Shown here: positions 22,821 to 34,987 of the stretch, piece by piece
How the letters are laid out: each line of letters begins with the position of its first letter
How positions within the stretch are numbered: the stretch's first letter is position 1
Assembly (NCBI GenBank): GCA_014058105.1
Contig: JACGCM010000655.1
Coordinates: forward strand, 1,486,001 to 1,550,000
Length of the DNA stretch: 64,000 bases
Origin: Kingdonia uniflora
Lineage: Eukaryota > Streptophyta > Magnoliopsida > Ranunculales > Circaeasteraceae
Direction: 5' to 3'
Position numbers and translations under genes: made by a program
Notes under the pieces: model-generated
Told to the model about the DNA's origin: nothing
The model's database searches: none
What the model saw: the letters and a program-made list of their open reading frames with translations, nothing else

Positions 22821-23490
22821 ATGGAAGCGAAGACAGGAGGGAGCCAAACTCCTGTCTTCTGATTCCAAATCTTTTTAAAACGAAAAGTGTGTTAAAGGAG
22901 TCCTCTCTCAACTATGAGGAGTCCAAAGGGTCCGGGGAAGATTTGGCCGAAAGAAAGATCAGAAGCAAGAGTCATTAAGGGTGTGCTGCATTTTTGTTTG
23001 GCCACGTCAGTCGAACCTTAGGGGAAGAAAGAAAGAAATAGGAGAGCGAAAGACCGGGAAGGAAAGGAGATGCGTAATCAGTGATCAGTGAAAGACCTAG
23101 GCCTCATGCTTTTCGATTGGAGAACTGGTAAGGCGAGCTTCCAAAGTCCTTTTAGGTTATGAAAGAAAAGCAAAGGAAAGTCCTTTTAGGTGTAGACAAA
23201 GGGCAGAGTCTTCATAATCAATAGCATCGGGATCAATAGCATCGGGAGAGTTTTTGTAGTTTAGGCAGCCACTCAATGACCGAAACCAAGGTTGCCGAAC
23301 CTCTTGTAATATGATCTCCCCCTCTGAATGCAACCATAGGAGAGAATCTCGATCCTAGTATAGTAGCCTGCCAAAGGAGACCTAACAAGGGAAGAGAAGC
23401 CCGAACCAGATCGTCCTATTTATTAGAATGGGTATAGTCGACTTCTTGGCCATGGGGAATAACCTCAAGCACCAGACCGGAGTGGCTTAC

Positions 23491-23589
23491 GCTTCATAAC
23501 CTACTACCGGTGCCGCTACAGATTCTTTAGCTTCGTCATTCGCTTCATAACCTACCGGTGCCGCTACAGATTCTTTAGCTTCGTCATTC
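23491..23589. repeat. ~50-bp tandem duplication with 3-bp indel
   Basis: GCTTCATAACCTAC(TAC)CGG... at 23491-23541 and 23542-23589; the only difference is an extra TAC in the first copy. Confidence 0.94.
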
Positions 23590-24173
23590 TTTAGACTTGC
23601 TACGCTACCCAGCGCTAAGACATCAGTGCCTTTACGGGCCCTTCGGCTAAAGCCTCGTGCTCCCTATCCTCTCCCTATGGTCGAGTGGTCTTCTAAAAAC
23701 GACTAACTCACCGTACGCAAGTCCAGCTATTTCGGAGCCTTTCCTAGCGCAAAAACCATCCACTACTGATCTGCGTAATGTATATTTGCTGGATTTCGCG
23801 CCAAGCGTCAAAGGTAGCCTTTAAATAGACTAGAGGTAGCTTTCTAATCTACTAAGGATAGGTTCTGAAAGACCAGAGCCCTATGAAACTCCTAACTCTT
23901 TTCTTTTAGCGTACGCAAGTCCCCTTATTCCTTTTGTCCTAGTTAGACTTGTCTCGCTAGGATCCTTCACGCTCATCTGACTCTTTCGCTCCTAACACCC
24001 ACCCCAAACTAGAATGCATAATCTCTCGTTCCATAGTAGCCAGAGGTGGCTAGCCAGTAGCATAGGGGTGCTGAAGTTGATTAGTCATCCCATTCTCTAT
24101 AGGACAAGGCCTCTAAACTACTCTACAGCAAGGATGGCTTTCTTCTAGCGCTTGGATGATAGTGGAACGTCCG

Positions 24174-24227
24174 GATAAATAGTGGATGATGGAAAATAGG
24201 ATCCAAACTACAAACTACGTAATGTCT
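24174..24227 (+). repeat. 54-bp dispersed composite, copy 2
   Basis: Identical to 9841-9894. Its left flank is CCG, making GGATAAATAGTGGAT with a GGAT direct repeat around AAATAGT. Confidence 0.92.
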
Positions 24228-24341
24228 ATAGGAACGTAAGGAAGGATCCTAGCAGCTCGCACCTCCCAACAAGGAAAGGAGAAGTGGCACTACCAGTTTT
24301 AAAAGAAGCAAAGAGGCTCAGAGGAAAACTGGTGACTCTAT

Positions 24342-24387
24342 AGCAACATAGCAACGTAACAAACAGCAACATAGCAACGTAACAAAC
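24342..24387. repeat. 23-bp perfect tandem duplication
   Basis: AGCAACATAGCAACGTAACA(AAC) at 24342-24364 and 24365-24387; the unit itself has an internal AGCAAC repeat. Confidence 0.94.
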
Positions 24388-24993
24388 CTTCCGCGCGAGT
24401 TCTAGTTGGTCGAGCTTGAGATCCTGAAAGATGGCGTCCTGTATGTAGCAAAGGTCTTCGACTGATCCCCTGTAGTGGGTTGGAGTTTTAAAAGAAGAAA
24501 GGACGAGGAATGAAGTAAAAAGACAAAGAGCTATGGCGCCTCACTCTTGGTGCCGCTGTTTTTAACAAAGCTTTTTCTCTTTCTCCCTTTCCTACTAGAC
24601 TCCTCTAGTCCGCAGTGTCGCTAGGATCCTTGCGCGTATGGCTTTAAAAATCGATCGGAGCAATTGGGTAGTCCTCTCTACTCATGGCCCAAGGCTCACC
24701 GGCGGTCGACTCGTTTGTCTATATCTATCATCAAGTGATTCTATAGCGCACAAGGTGAGGATGCCCGGTAAGACCTAATAGCCTAGCCATAATCTAGCGT
24801 GTCGAATAGCTGAGGCCTAGTAAGCCTAATAGGCCCGGCTAGGCCTGCGCCGGGGCCCCCTTCTTCCCTAACGTGAGGAAAAGAGGAAGCTTTTTTTTAG
24901 CACCACCTAGGGCACAAAAGAAAAGGAAAAGAGCTATTTTTTAATAGTAGTTTAGAAGCGTGACTTGCGTACGTTTAAAGGTAGTTTAGCAAA

Positions 24994-25042
24994 AGAATAG
25001 GTTCTGTGTTTTTTTTGTGGAAAAAACTTGCGTACGGTGAAA
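24994..25042 (+). repeat. 49-bp perfect dispersed repeat, copy 1
   Basis: AGAATAGGTTCTGTG, a T run, GTGGAAAAA, then M1 and GTGAAA. Identical to 43556-43604, 18.5 kb away. Confidence 0.93.
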
Positions 25043-25290
25043 GTAGTTTAGAGTTATTTTTTAACAATGTATATAGGTAGCTAGGGGCGGTAAAGGGGAG
25101 TAGACCTAAAGCCATCAGGAGGAGCAAGAAGGGCACAAAGGTGGGCAAAGAAAAGCACCTATTGTCTAAAGAGCCGTTAAGGTCTGAAGTGAACCCTATA
25201 GCCTACTGGAGTGGACTTGCGTACGGAGAAGACGATTCCAAATGTTTGGAGAGAGGGGCGTATAGCGACGGGTGGACAAGAAAGCGGCAA

Positions 25291-25371
25291 GTAAGAAGAG
25301 AATAACGAGACACGTAAGCCACTGGAAGCAGCTAGTAAGAAGAGAATAACGAGACAAAGAAGCCACTGGAA
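25291..25371. repeat. ~35-bp direct repeat pair
   Basis: GTAAGAAGAGAATAACGAGA then ...AAGCCACTGGAA at 25291 and 25335. Confidence 0.88.
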
Positions 25372-27097
25372 TGGATGTACGCCGAAGATGTGGTGAGCAA
25401 GGACATTGGCGAGAGAGATTTAGAGAAAGCTAGAAAAAGAAAAAAAGAAGCGGAGTAAGGCCTAGATCTGTCCATCTATATGCTTTAGCCGCAACTTGCC
25501 CTAGATCTGTTATGCTTCTGTTAGGGCTACGCTCTTTTTCTTCTCTTCTTACGAGAAAAGGAAAGGACACCCGCCAGTAGGTTATTGGGCGAGCCAAGAG
25601 GTGAACTTGCGTACGGAGTTTCCACCTCGCTACATTCCAGAACTCTATGCTCCGAAGTTTCCATAGTTTGATCAGGCTGAAGTCAAGACTTGCGTACGAA
25701 GATCTAGGCCAAAAAGTAAAAGCAGTAGGGGCGAAGAGAAGAGGAAGCGGCAACAAGTTGCGCATGAAGATAGAGCTAAGTCGAGGCCAGTCCAGTGAAG
25801 AATAGGCGCAGATAGAATATAGAAGGAGGAGCTATAGTCGTGTTCGGTTCCCATCTGGCGTTCAAGGACATAGAGAAGCTGGTCAGCCAAAGGGAGGAGG
25901 AAGCCAGGAGAGAAGAGAAGAATAGCCTACTGGCTTTAAAAGAAGAAGATCTCAAGAAGACTCGATCTGAATAAGGACAAGGGAATGAAGGTAAGGATAA
26001 GTCTAGCCTGAGACTTGCGTACGGGGATCAAGTATAGATCGGGAAGAATAGCCTACTGGTGACTTCCGGTGGATTTCGCTATGAATAGCCTACTATAGGA
26101 CTAGGCGGGATAGTAGGATCCTAGCTATAGAAGATCAGGAAGGAGCTAGCTTGCCTTGGTCTCCAAAGCGTAGATTTCCTCAGCCCTTTTAGAAGAAGAC
26201 TCGTCAATGAGACATGAAAGCCAAAGAGATGTGCTTCTAAAGACGAACTTGCGTACGAAGGTAGCTTAGAAGACAGGAAGCCAGTACAAGGGAATGGAGA
26301 AAATAAAAAAGAGACGCTATACGCTGCCTTTAGACCCACGCGCACGTAAGGATCACTGATAAGTAGAGCCAAATCGAGCAAGTACGACTTCTCGTTCATC
26401 CATTCTAGCCAAAGTAGCATGGCAAGAGATGGCCTATATGCATAGACGGAGAACCTCTTCGCGCCAGCAACCAAAGTGCATAGGCAACACTACGGACCAA
26501 CTGGTAGCGTAGCAACTAGAAGGATAGGAAGACCAAAGCCTATGTTTTAAACAAGACCCGTATAGATAGAGATGATGCCTAGAATGGCCTACTCAACTAG
26601 ACTTGCGTACGGCGAAGGACTGACAGTCAAAGCACTAAGGAAAAGACAGACGGCCACACCCACCCTGGACCCAAAAAAAAGAGAGAGCTAACGATGCAAG
26701 CACGAGGACTGCCGACTTCGTAGCCATCCGGAGAAAGGAAAGAAAAAAAAAGACCTCGTATAGTGGTTGCAAGGCAAGTAGACAGAAAGAGAGCAGGAGT
26801 ACAGAGAAAAGCCTGGATTTCTAGATCAAACTTGCTAAAAAAACTTGCGTACGGGGAAAGCTCAAAGCCTGGACGTATGGAAAGCTCAAAGCCTGGATAA
26901 GGAGTTAACCCGAGGTCTATAGCTTTAAGTAGCTAGGGGGTTTATGAGCCTTCAAACTCTGACCCACACCTCTGGCTTCTGGCCCACTATAGACATTAGA
27001 ATTCGCTATTTATCCAGCTTCTTCCAACAAGAGCCTAGGATCCTCGGCTTCTATACACATTACCACTACTCCGGTTCTAGCATCACTATTTAAAAAG

Positions 27098-27144
27098 CAA
27101 GCTTCCAAACTGTAGTTTCGGAACGAAACTACCTTCTTGCTATT
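27098..27144 (+). repeat. Left arm of a ~47-bp inverted repeat
   Basis: CAAGCTTCCAAACTGTAGTT...CTTCTTGCTATT is the reverse complement of 27687-27734 apart from one extra base there. Each arm is itself a near-palindrome around GTTTCGGAACGAAAC. Arms are about 540 bp apart. Confidence 0.93.
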
Positions 27145-27686
27145 CTAACTCCGCCTATTTTTAAAGCTGGCTCAATACCTTATCTTGCGCTAAACTACCC
27201 TTTTTAAAGCGATCTGGGATTCGGAGCTATGTTGCTAAAGCACACTACTAGAGAAAGGCGCGCTGAGGACCTTTTTGTAGTTTAGAAGTCAAAGCCCATT
27301 TGAAAATCACCGTACGCAAGTTCTTTCTGTGGCTTTCTTTCTATACTATAAGGCGAAAATGCATTTCTTTGATACCTTTTCAGTGGCGGACTACCTCAAA
27401 CTCAAAGCAACTGTAAGACCTCACCTTTTCAGTGGCCTTTCTACTTCTACCTCTTTTCCTTCTCAAAGCCACTTCTAATTTGTTCCACCGTCCTCTAAAC
27501 TACTCTTTAATCCAGGCCTTCGACCGAAGAGGAGCTACTTCGTAGTTTAGGGGCTACTTGGACAAAGACCAAAGAGCTTTTCTCCAAAGCTTTAGAGAGT
27601 TTGCAGAGAGTTTTTTTCGCTACAAGGAGTAGTTTGTAGTTTGTAGTTTGGAGTTTGGAGCACACCCCGACCAATAGTAAGAATAG

Positions 27687-27734
27687 AATAGCTAAGAAGG
27701 TAGTTTCGTTCCGAAACTACAGTTTGGAAGCTTG
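27687..27734 (-). repeat. Right arm of the ~47-bp inverted repeat
   Basis: Reverse complement of 27098-27144 with one 1-bp insertion. Just left of it are the tandem GTAGTTT words at 27629-27659. Confidence 0.93.
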
Positions 27735-28773
27735 TTTTTAAACTTGCGTACGCAGTAACTAGTAGTGCTAGCGACAGAGTTTTAAAAGGGTGATAGCTAT
27801 AGTTAAAAGAAGGGCTTTCTAAACTACGCGCTTAGAAGCGCGAGTTAGTAGATTAGAAGCAGGTGTAATTAATAAAGCGCAAAGGAGTTAAAAAAAGAGT
27901 CAGAAAGAGGTGGTTGGTCAATTCGTCATCTTTGAAGGTAGTTTGGAGGTGGATTGGTCTTTTACAGGACTTATCTGAAATCAGAATAGCGCACCGCTAC
28001 CAGGAGAGTAGCTAGCGGCACATAGCAGTTTTTTTTGTAAGAACAAGTTGGAGGCCTCGAAAGCTTTAGGGAAGGGCCAGTACAACGTAGCCGCTGTCCT
28101 TTTCTTTCTTGCTTCTTGCTCTTTCACAAATAAGGAAAAGCAACGTAGCCGCTGTCAGTACAATGGCCTATTCTTCTTAGTCTTCTTAGGAAGGGCGTAG
28201 AGCTGGTGTTTGTCCTTATTAATATACGTAAGCCTAGAATCCTTCTAGTCGTAGCAAAAGGGTCGATAGTCTAGTTCAGGTTCAGGTTCAGCATCCAAAG
28301 AAGTAGTTTAGAGGAAGCCGTACGCAAGTTTCAAGTATTAAAGAGTAGCCACTGAAGTAGGAGGGCTTTAAGTAGTTGTAGTTTGGAAGCGTGAGCTAAG
28401 GGAGTAGTGTTGGTCCTTTTCTATAGAAGGAGTGAAATAAGGGCTTAGGAAGCAAGGCTCGGCCTTGAAGCCGTTGGGATGGGTTTCACAAGAAGAGTTT
28501 CTTTCGTTTGCTTTTCCTTTTACTTCGGCATACCCCTTTTAAAGGAGCAAGATATGTAATGTAGTCCCTTCCCCTGTCGAGAGGGGAGTCTGTAGCTTTA
28601 GCAATCCCTTCCTGCTCTTTTTAACGTACGCAAGTCCAAACTACAAACTACTAAAGCCCTGTTTTTTTTTTTTGACGGTTGATTTAGAGGCCTAAAAGCG
28701 TCTTTCAGAAATGAGAGCGCAAGGATCCTTGGATGAGGATCTACAGTCCGCAGCACCGCCCACCTTCTCTAAA

Positions 28774-28837
28774 TAAGCGCTGACATGTGCCCTAGACTAG
28801 ACGAGTAAGCGCTGACATGTGCCCTAGACTAGACGAG
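28774..28837. repeat. 32-bp perfect tandem duplication
   Basis: TAAGCGCTGACATGTGCCCT... at 28774-28805 and 28806-28837. Degenerate GCGATAGAGAG repeats follow at 28855-28930. Confidence 0.94.
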
Positions 28838-30725
28838 AAGGAAGCGCGGACGCAATCGCTATGATGAACCCCGATAGAGAGTAGGCGACCAGACTAGATA
28901 GGACGTGTAAGCGATAGAGAGAGTAGGCTATCCTTTTTAAAAGGGGCGCAAGTAGGCCTCACTTCATAAGAAAGGAGACACCTAGAGGGGAGAGTTGGGA
29001 CTCGACTCAGACGAGGGAGACTTGCGTACTTTTTGTTGAATGCAGTCCATCTCTATTTTTTGGGGGAAAGGAGTAGTTTAGAAAGCTATATCTCTATCGT
29101 TCAGGGTTGGCAAAGAAGGGCGAAGTCCATCCTAAGGGCCCCCTAAGAAGAAGGAATCATAGACCAGAGACGGCACCTGAGCGAGGAACTTTGGCTCTGC
29201 TTTTCCTTAGTTTCTGCATAACGCAAGTCTAGCTACTTTTTAGCTTCCTCCGCTAAAAAAGCTTCCTGGCCTCATCAAGGCTTTGGGGGGCTGCTGAGCC
29301 ACGAATCAAAAGGGCACCGGAGGTGTGGTTGAGCGTAATGTATATTTTTTTTTGAAACTTGCGTACGCTCAAAGGGAGACCTAAGCCAAAGAATCGCGCC
29401 GCCTAGTAGGCTTTAAAAGGAGAAGAGACCGTAGGCGGTCTACCACACCACGGAAAGCTCCTACTCTGAACTCAGACGTCAAGAATCTAGGGAGAGGAAT
29501 AGACTCTAATGTGGACTAGAATAGAGTTTCTGAGCCTAGCTAGTGAGACGCATCGGTTGCTTTTTTTTTTGGACCACTAGGTAGGGAGAGAACCTGTAAA
29601 GGGGGGAGAAGCAAAAGGCCATACCATATTAGAATAGGGAGGCCTTGGGGGATTCAAAAAAGAAGCAACAGTTAGGGGCTCAATCGGGATCGCCTACATA
29701 TGACTATCTAGTTTCTTTTAAACTTGCGTACGGTGAGTTAAGGATTTCTTAGAAACTTGCGTACGGTGAGTCGCACATCCCCTAGACTGGATCCAAAGGG
29801 TTATGCTGCCGTGAATGAGAGAGAAGGCCACAAGACGACGGTCAGTGTCTGTCAGCCAGAGAGGAAGGTACTAGGGCTGGAGAATCGCCGGATTGTCTTT
29901 CGTATTGTCGTCCGTAAGGTCATAAAAATGAAAACGACGTTGTGCATTGTGCTTTTCCTTGAGTGTGCGTTGTGCTTTCTAAACTACGCTGGAGTTGGAG
30001 TTCCAAAACACACCGTATGAAATTATTCTTTTTTTTCTTCGTAATGTATATTTTTAGCGCTTTTTAAAACCACCTACAAAAAAAGCTGCTTAAAGTCCTT
30101 TGGCTCTTGCTGGAACGCTTTTTGTTCTTGCTGGGAAGAAAGAAAAAGGACAAGCACGGTCACACACTAGCGTAGCAAGTGGGAGCATAGCCCTAAAGAA
30201 GGACTTGCGTACGCTGAAGGTAGTTATAAAAAAGGTGGAGTGTGTTTTAGAACTCTTTTGGAGGTGGACAAAGAACTTGCGTACGGTGATGCTGGTAAAA
30301 AAAGATAGCTATGGGTGTGTTTGTGTTTTGGAGGTTATTTTTCATAAAGAGGGAGTAGTTTAGAGGCAATAACTCAACACCTAAAAAAGGCCTAAACTAC
30401 AACTACTTTCGTGGCATGATCCGGTAGTGTGTTCAGGAATGACCACTAGAAACAGGAAGGATCCCACGGCTAAACTACTACTCTGGGTCTCAAAAGCGCG
30501 TAATGTATATTTTTCTGACCCAGCTCTAGGCTAAAAACGTCTTTGGTCGATTTTTCTTTTAAAAAGGTTACTCCTAAGCTACCGCTTTTCTGAGCTTTTT
30601 TTAGACCTAGCTCCTAAAAGAAAGGAAAAGAGGCTAGTGCCAAAGCAAAGGTTGTGGAGTTAAGCGGCTTGTTGGTCTTTAATAACTTGCGTACGGAAAA
30701 ACAGGATCCTTCTTATCTTGGGCTT

Positions 30726-30829
30726 CCTCTTTTCTTTAATACTTGAAACTTGCGTACGGCTTCCAAACAACCTTACTGGCTCTCTATAAAACCTCTTTTC
30801 TTTAATACTTGAAACTTACGTACGGCTAC
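30726..30829. repeat. ~39-bp direct repeat pair with M1
   Basis: CCTCTTTTCTTTAATACTTG then AAACTTGCGTACGGCTTCC at 30726-30764, and with AAACTTACGTACGGCTACC at 30791-30829. One copy of M1 is mutated (G to A). Confidence 0.9.
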
Positions 30830-32412
30830 CTTCGCCGATTTATCTTTAGTTTTCTATTTGGCTCGTTAGCTCAGAAGGATCCTGATGCCTTATCTTGCGC
30901 TACCACCTCTGCTTTCCGTGCTATCATCGGGGAGGTACTCGGTCTTTTCTATGTTAGTTGCACTGTTGTTAGCTGCTATGTGCTAGGAGCGGGCTAGCTG
31001 TTAAGGCTGACTAAGTATGCATTAGGGCCTGCCTGCCGAGCGTGATCTTTGGACGTTCCTTTTTTTCGACCCGGTAACTGGACACTACCCGCCTAAGGTG
31101 GGAAAGGACTTCCAAACGTTTGCACACGACTGATAAATTCTATATTTCCCCGTATAGAATTGACTAGACCTTCTTTTCCTCCTACCTAATGCTCAACTAG
31201 GTTGCATCCTACTAAAGAACTTCAGGCATATCGCGAGTCTACTGTCTACTATAGAACGACAGGAAGAGCCAGGATCCTTCTAGGTCGAGTTGAGCGTAGT
31301 TTCAGTGACTAAAGAACATAGGTGCACCCTTGCCATTGAGTTTAGGTCCCTAGGTTCTTCCTAACTTGCTGTGAGTCTTCATATCGCTAATAAGGTTTAG
31401 CGCTGGCAGATAGGAAACCAAGCAAGGTAGTTTAGAAGGATCCTCGTCTTCTATTTAAAGACGTTTATCTTTCTCTAGCCCTTATTTAAGCCTAACCCTT
31501 TTAAACGTACGCAAGTCCTATTTTCCATCATCAAAAAATAACCCTTATGCTGTTCTCCAAAAAAAAACTACAAAAAACAGCCCTTTTTAACGTACGCAAG
31601 TCCGTTCCTAGCTCTCTTAAAGCCTACCATGTGAAGACTCAGACCTATAGGTGCCCAAGGCTTGGAATGGGAGTGGAGTGGTAGAGCTCTTGAAAGTGCT
31701 CTAAAAAAAGACCTTTGGTGGACATCTCGCACACATTGAGAAACTAAACAAAGCCACATGCACTCGCTATCCATAAGTTATGCTGCTCCTTTTTTTTCCA
31801 CGCCTAGGATCCACTTCTAAGCCGTCTAGCGATGATACGCGGCCGACAACGAGATGGGAACTAGAGCTAGCGCGAACACGGAAGATAAAAAGAAAGGTTC
31901 AAAGTAGAGGATGAGAAGCAAAGAAAGATCGGTCAGAAGAGTTGATCGGGGACACGCATGACATCGACTGAGAGCTCACACCTAGGTAGTTAGGGGAGGA
32001 CTAGGCTCGTTGCACGGCTAAAGGCGCTAATCATCGGAAACGCTCTAGGACTAGCAATCACTAGAAGCGCCGCAAGATCAGGATTTGATTCTGATTAGTC
32101 CTCTAACTACTTGCCTGAAAAGAACACCACCGTAGGGAAGTTCGAATTGCAATTAGCGACTTCCACCAGCAGCTATGAACCGAGAAAAAGCACTGGTTGA
32201 AATACTAGCCTACCGCAAAACACACTCCTTTTTAAATGTACATTACAGCGAAATCCAGTGAGCAGTAGTTTGGAGAGCAGAAGTAGTTAGAGGGCTTTCA
32301 AAAAAATAAAGAAAAGAGTGATAGGAGAAAGGTAGTTTGGAAGCCGTACGCAAGTTTCAAGTATTAAAGAAGTAGCTAGAGGAAGCGCATGGGTATTGAG
32401 CTATTTTTTAAC

Positions 32413-32467
32413 GGATAAGTAGTTTAGCGGATGATGGAAAATAGGATCCAAACTACAAACTACGTAA
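32413..32467 (+). repeat. Dispersed composite, copy 3, with altered left part
   Basis: Here GGAT is followed by AAGTAGTTTAGC and then GGATGATGG; the rest matches the copies at 9.8 and 24.2 kb up to TACGTAA. The M2-like AAGTAGTTTAGC lies between two GGAT words. Confidence 0.88.
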
Positions 32468-32715
32468 GTCTACTGTCTATCAAGAGCTGGAAAGAGCCGC
32501 GCACTTTAGGACCCGGGGAGAGAGCACAAGGAGGCTAGGAGCTCTCGCGTCTTATTGGCTAGTTGGTGAGGCACCGGGGCGATGATCAGTAGCTAGCCCA
32601 AAAGGATCATGAGGATATGGCGTACTCATTCTCTTCGAACCGATGTTTGCAACCCTTGGAAGCCCGTGGCCTCAGTCCTCTCTTGAGCTTTAGGTTCAGA
32701 CTCAACAGCCAAAGC

Positions 32716-32774
32716 AGTAGTTGTAGTTTAGGGGTCGCCAATGTGCTGAAGACGTCTTCTAAACTACAACTACT
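32716..32774. repeat. Hairpin with 16-bp M2 arms
   Basis: AGTAGTTGTAGTTTAG (32716-32731) and its reverse complement (32759-32774), loop 27 nt. Confidence 0.9.
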
Positions 32775-33449
32775 CTTTTGTCTTTTACCAATATCACTAC
32801 CATCCTTTCATTCCGAGGCACTGAGCCTTTACCACTACTCAAAGAGAAATGCCCATTCCGGGGACCCATTGGTAGTAGGAACTCTTTTCGGGATCTTCGC
32901 TTCCCTAATCAGTCCCGCTTTTTTGCCCCCAACCTCGTTTCTGGCCATGGTAAGGAGAAAAAGGGGTACGTCTTATCTTGAGTGGCGCTATGCCCAGAAG
33001 CGGCTAAACTACCTTTGTTCTTCTTTTGTTTTTTGCACACGACGATCAGCGTAGTTTGGAACTTGCGTACGCCGTAAGGCTTTGCAATGTCTGTAGTTTA
33101 GAATGCATCCCTTCAGTATCCATGGTGCGATGAGTAGCCAAGGTATCCTATTTTAGCTATAGAAAAAAAGCATCCTACTCTAGAATGCACGCTACAATGG
33201 CCTCGGGGAATCTTGCTCATAGGGCGCTCTTGGAATGGGTCTATGGTATGGGAGGTGATGTCTAAACTACGGATCCTTGTTCAGGTGGTAATTTGAAAAG
33301 GTCTTCTACCCCAGGCTCGCTTTTTAGCAATCAGATGACTCTGGAATCGTGTTCAATCAATGCTCCCGGGCCACCACTACTTAGGGGAAAAGGAAGAAGA
33401 ATCAATCGTGTTCAAAAGGTTTAGCGGGCAGGTTGGAGCGAAGGGCAAT

Positions 33450-33491
33450 AAGGTCTCCATTGTAGAATCCAAGGTCTCCATTGTAGAATCC
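33450..33491. repeat. 21-bp perfect tandem duplication
   Basis: AAGGTCTCCATTGTAGAATC(C) at 33450-33470 and 33471-33491. Confidence 0.94.
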
Positions 33492-34955
33492 ATGGGAGGA
33501 GAGGCGTTTTAAAAGAGCCTTTCAAGAGTCCACCTTATCTCCACTACCTATGGACATTACAACGACACATGAAAGGAGTTGCGCGTTTTGTGCTTTCTAG
33601 TGTTTCTAACGCTCCAACCTATAGCCTATAGTACGTCTGTCTAGTAGGGTCTGACAAAATTCCTTTTGACTCGCTACTTGCTCCTCCCACACCCAGCAAG
33701 GATACCTAACTTGCCTTACTTAGCCCAGCTTCACTGTAATCCTACCGACGCTACAGACAGAAGTAAGCGCGACAGAACGAGACCGGTAAATTGTGTTTAG
33801 TTAAATAAGAAGTGGAAAAAGTATTCGCTTTCAGAGTGCCTCCAAACTACTTGTTGTTTTTTGCGGCTTGTTCTACCTATTCCCTACCCGGATTCGTGTC
33901 CTTCCCATTGGATAGCTACTGGAACCCGGGCTTACGCAATGGATGCCGAGCGGGCCCTTTCTTGCCTTCACCTTCATTGAACCACCACTCGAACTTGCGT
34001 ACGAAGAAAAGCGCATTCTACCTTCGCTCTGCTTTTTGCTACACATAACCCCTTTGCTTTGACTCACGCTTCTAAATGAAAGCCGGAGTGTGCTTTTAAA
34101 GTAGTTTAGAGGCACGGAGGTAGTCTATAGTGCTTTAAGTAGCTTCGGTACCCTAGAGGTAGTGTCTATAGTGCGACGTAGGTAGTCTATAAACTCTTTT
34201 CTTTGTAGTTTAGGATCCTCCCTAGCTACTAAAAAATAGCTCTAATGGCTCTAAACTACTAAGGATCCTTCGGCTACCTTTTGCTTCGTTCTAGGCCTAA
34301 AGCCTTTCGAAAGCTTCTAAGCGTTCATTCTGAAAGGGCCTACTAGGCAATAGGCAATTTCGAAAGACTTGTTGTTCCTTTTTAAAGTAAGTCTCTTTAC
34401 AAAGGCTATAAGAACTCTACCGCAGTGGTACGACACAAAGGAGGATAGCTCCTACAGCTCCCAATGTTTGGAGACTCGTCGCTAAGAAGGAAAAGGCAAC
34501 AGCACGCACAGCTCTTAACTGCAGTAAGAGCTATCCAAGCCAGCAGTGTGTTTGTGTTGAAGATAGTCGCTAAATATACATTACGCAGAAAAGAACTGCT
34601 GAGCGTAGCTGACCTTAGGTGGGTAGTCACGCATAGATTTCTATTCTATAAGCCAGAGACGACGAAGCTGGGTGGTTGCCTAAAATATACATTACGGCCA
34701 CAACTCCTATGCTTCATGTTCATAGCGTTAGCGCAAGTCAGTAGCAAGAAACTAACTACTAAGGGGCTATACGACATAGCGCATTCACTCAACTTCGTAC
34801 AAGCATCAGGGAGGTGCACAGTGCTAGCGGTAACATCAGGGAGGTGCTATTTGTCTAAAGAGTAGAAAGGAAAAGGAGACCACGAGGCACTGCGAACAAC
34901 CATACCGAAACAGACAAACAACTAAGAAAAAAAAGAGATGGTGGTTGCCCCTGTG

Positions 34956-34987
34956 GCGAGAGTGGTTCAGTAGTTAGAGTGCGCTCT
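34956..34987 (+). pseudogene. Possible tRNA 5'-half remnant
   Basis: GCGAGAGTGGTTCAGTAGTT followed by AGAGTGCGCTCT resembles the acceptor strand, D-stem, D-loop and start of the anticodon stem of a tRNA. The candidate D-stem GTTC/GAGT pairs with wobble. From 34982 on, the sequence becomes a common repeat composite (GCTCTAAAACACAAACACAC) also found near 55062, so the 3' half is absent. The match is short and could be chance. Confidence 0.2.

Larger units (their letters stand above)
17701..24930. other. Gene-less repeat mosaic, moderate module density
   Basis: No recognisable gene. The segment is marked by tandem pairs with clean boundaries: 19064-19139, 19764/19816, 21557-21692, 22607-22684, 22793-22820, 23491-23589 and 24342-24387. 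Threefold repeats of GATAGCAGCACGTATGG lie at 20219-20344. M1 is sparse (seven copies between 19.6 and 23.9 kb). The second copy of the 54-bp composite is at 24174-24227. Between 18.3 and 18.9 kb the sequence is purine-rich and carries only M2/M4 modules. Confidence 0.75.
24931..31000. other. Gene-less stretch with a plus-oriented M1 run
   Basis: Ten consecutive M1 copies between 24963 and 26853 all lie on the plus strand, in a purine-rich context with recurring GAATAGCCTACTGG words. It also holds the 27098/27687 inverted pair, the 32-bp tandem pair at 28774-28837, and the twin composites at 30726/30791. M1 after 29.3 kb is again all plus. No gene is recognised. Frames such as 29757-30020 begin inside M1 and are treated as chance. 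Confidence 0.78.

Noticed and set aside
32617..33054. 145-codon frame on the plus strand
   Set aside because: Spans the 32716-32774 hairpin; no recognisable domain.
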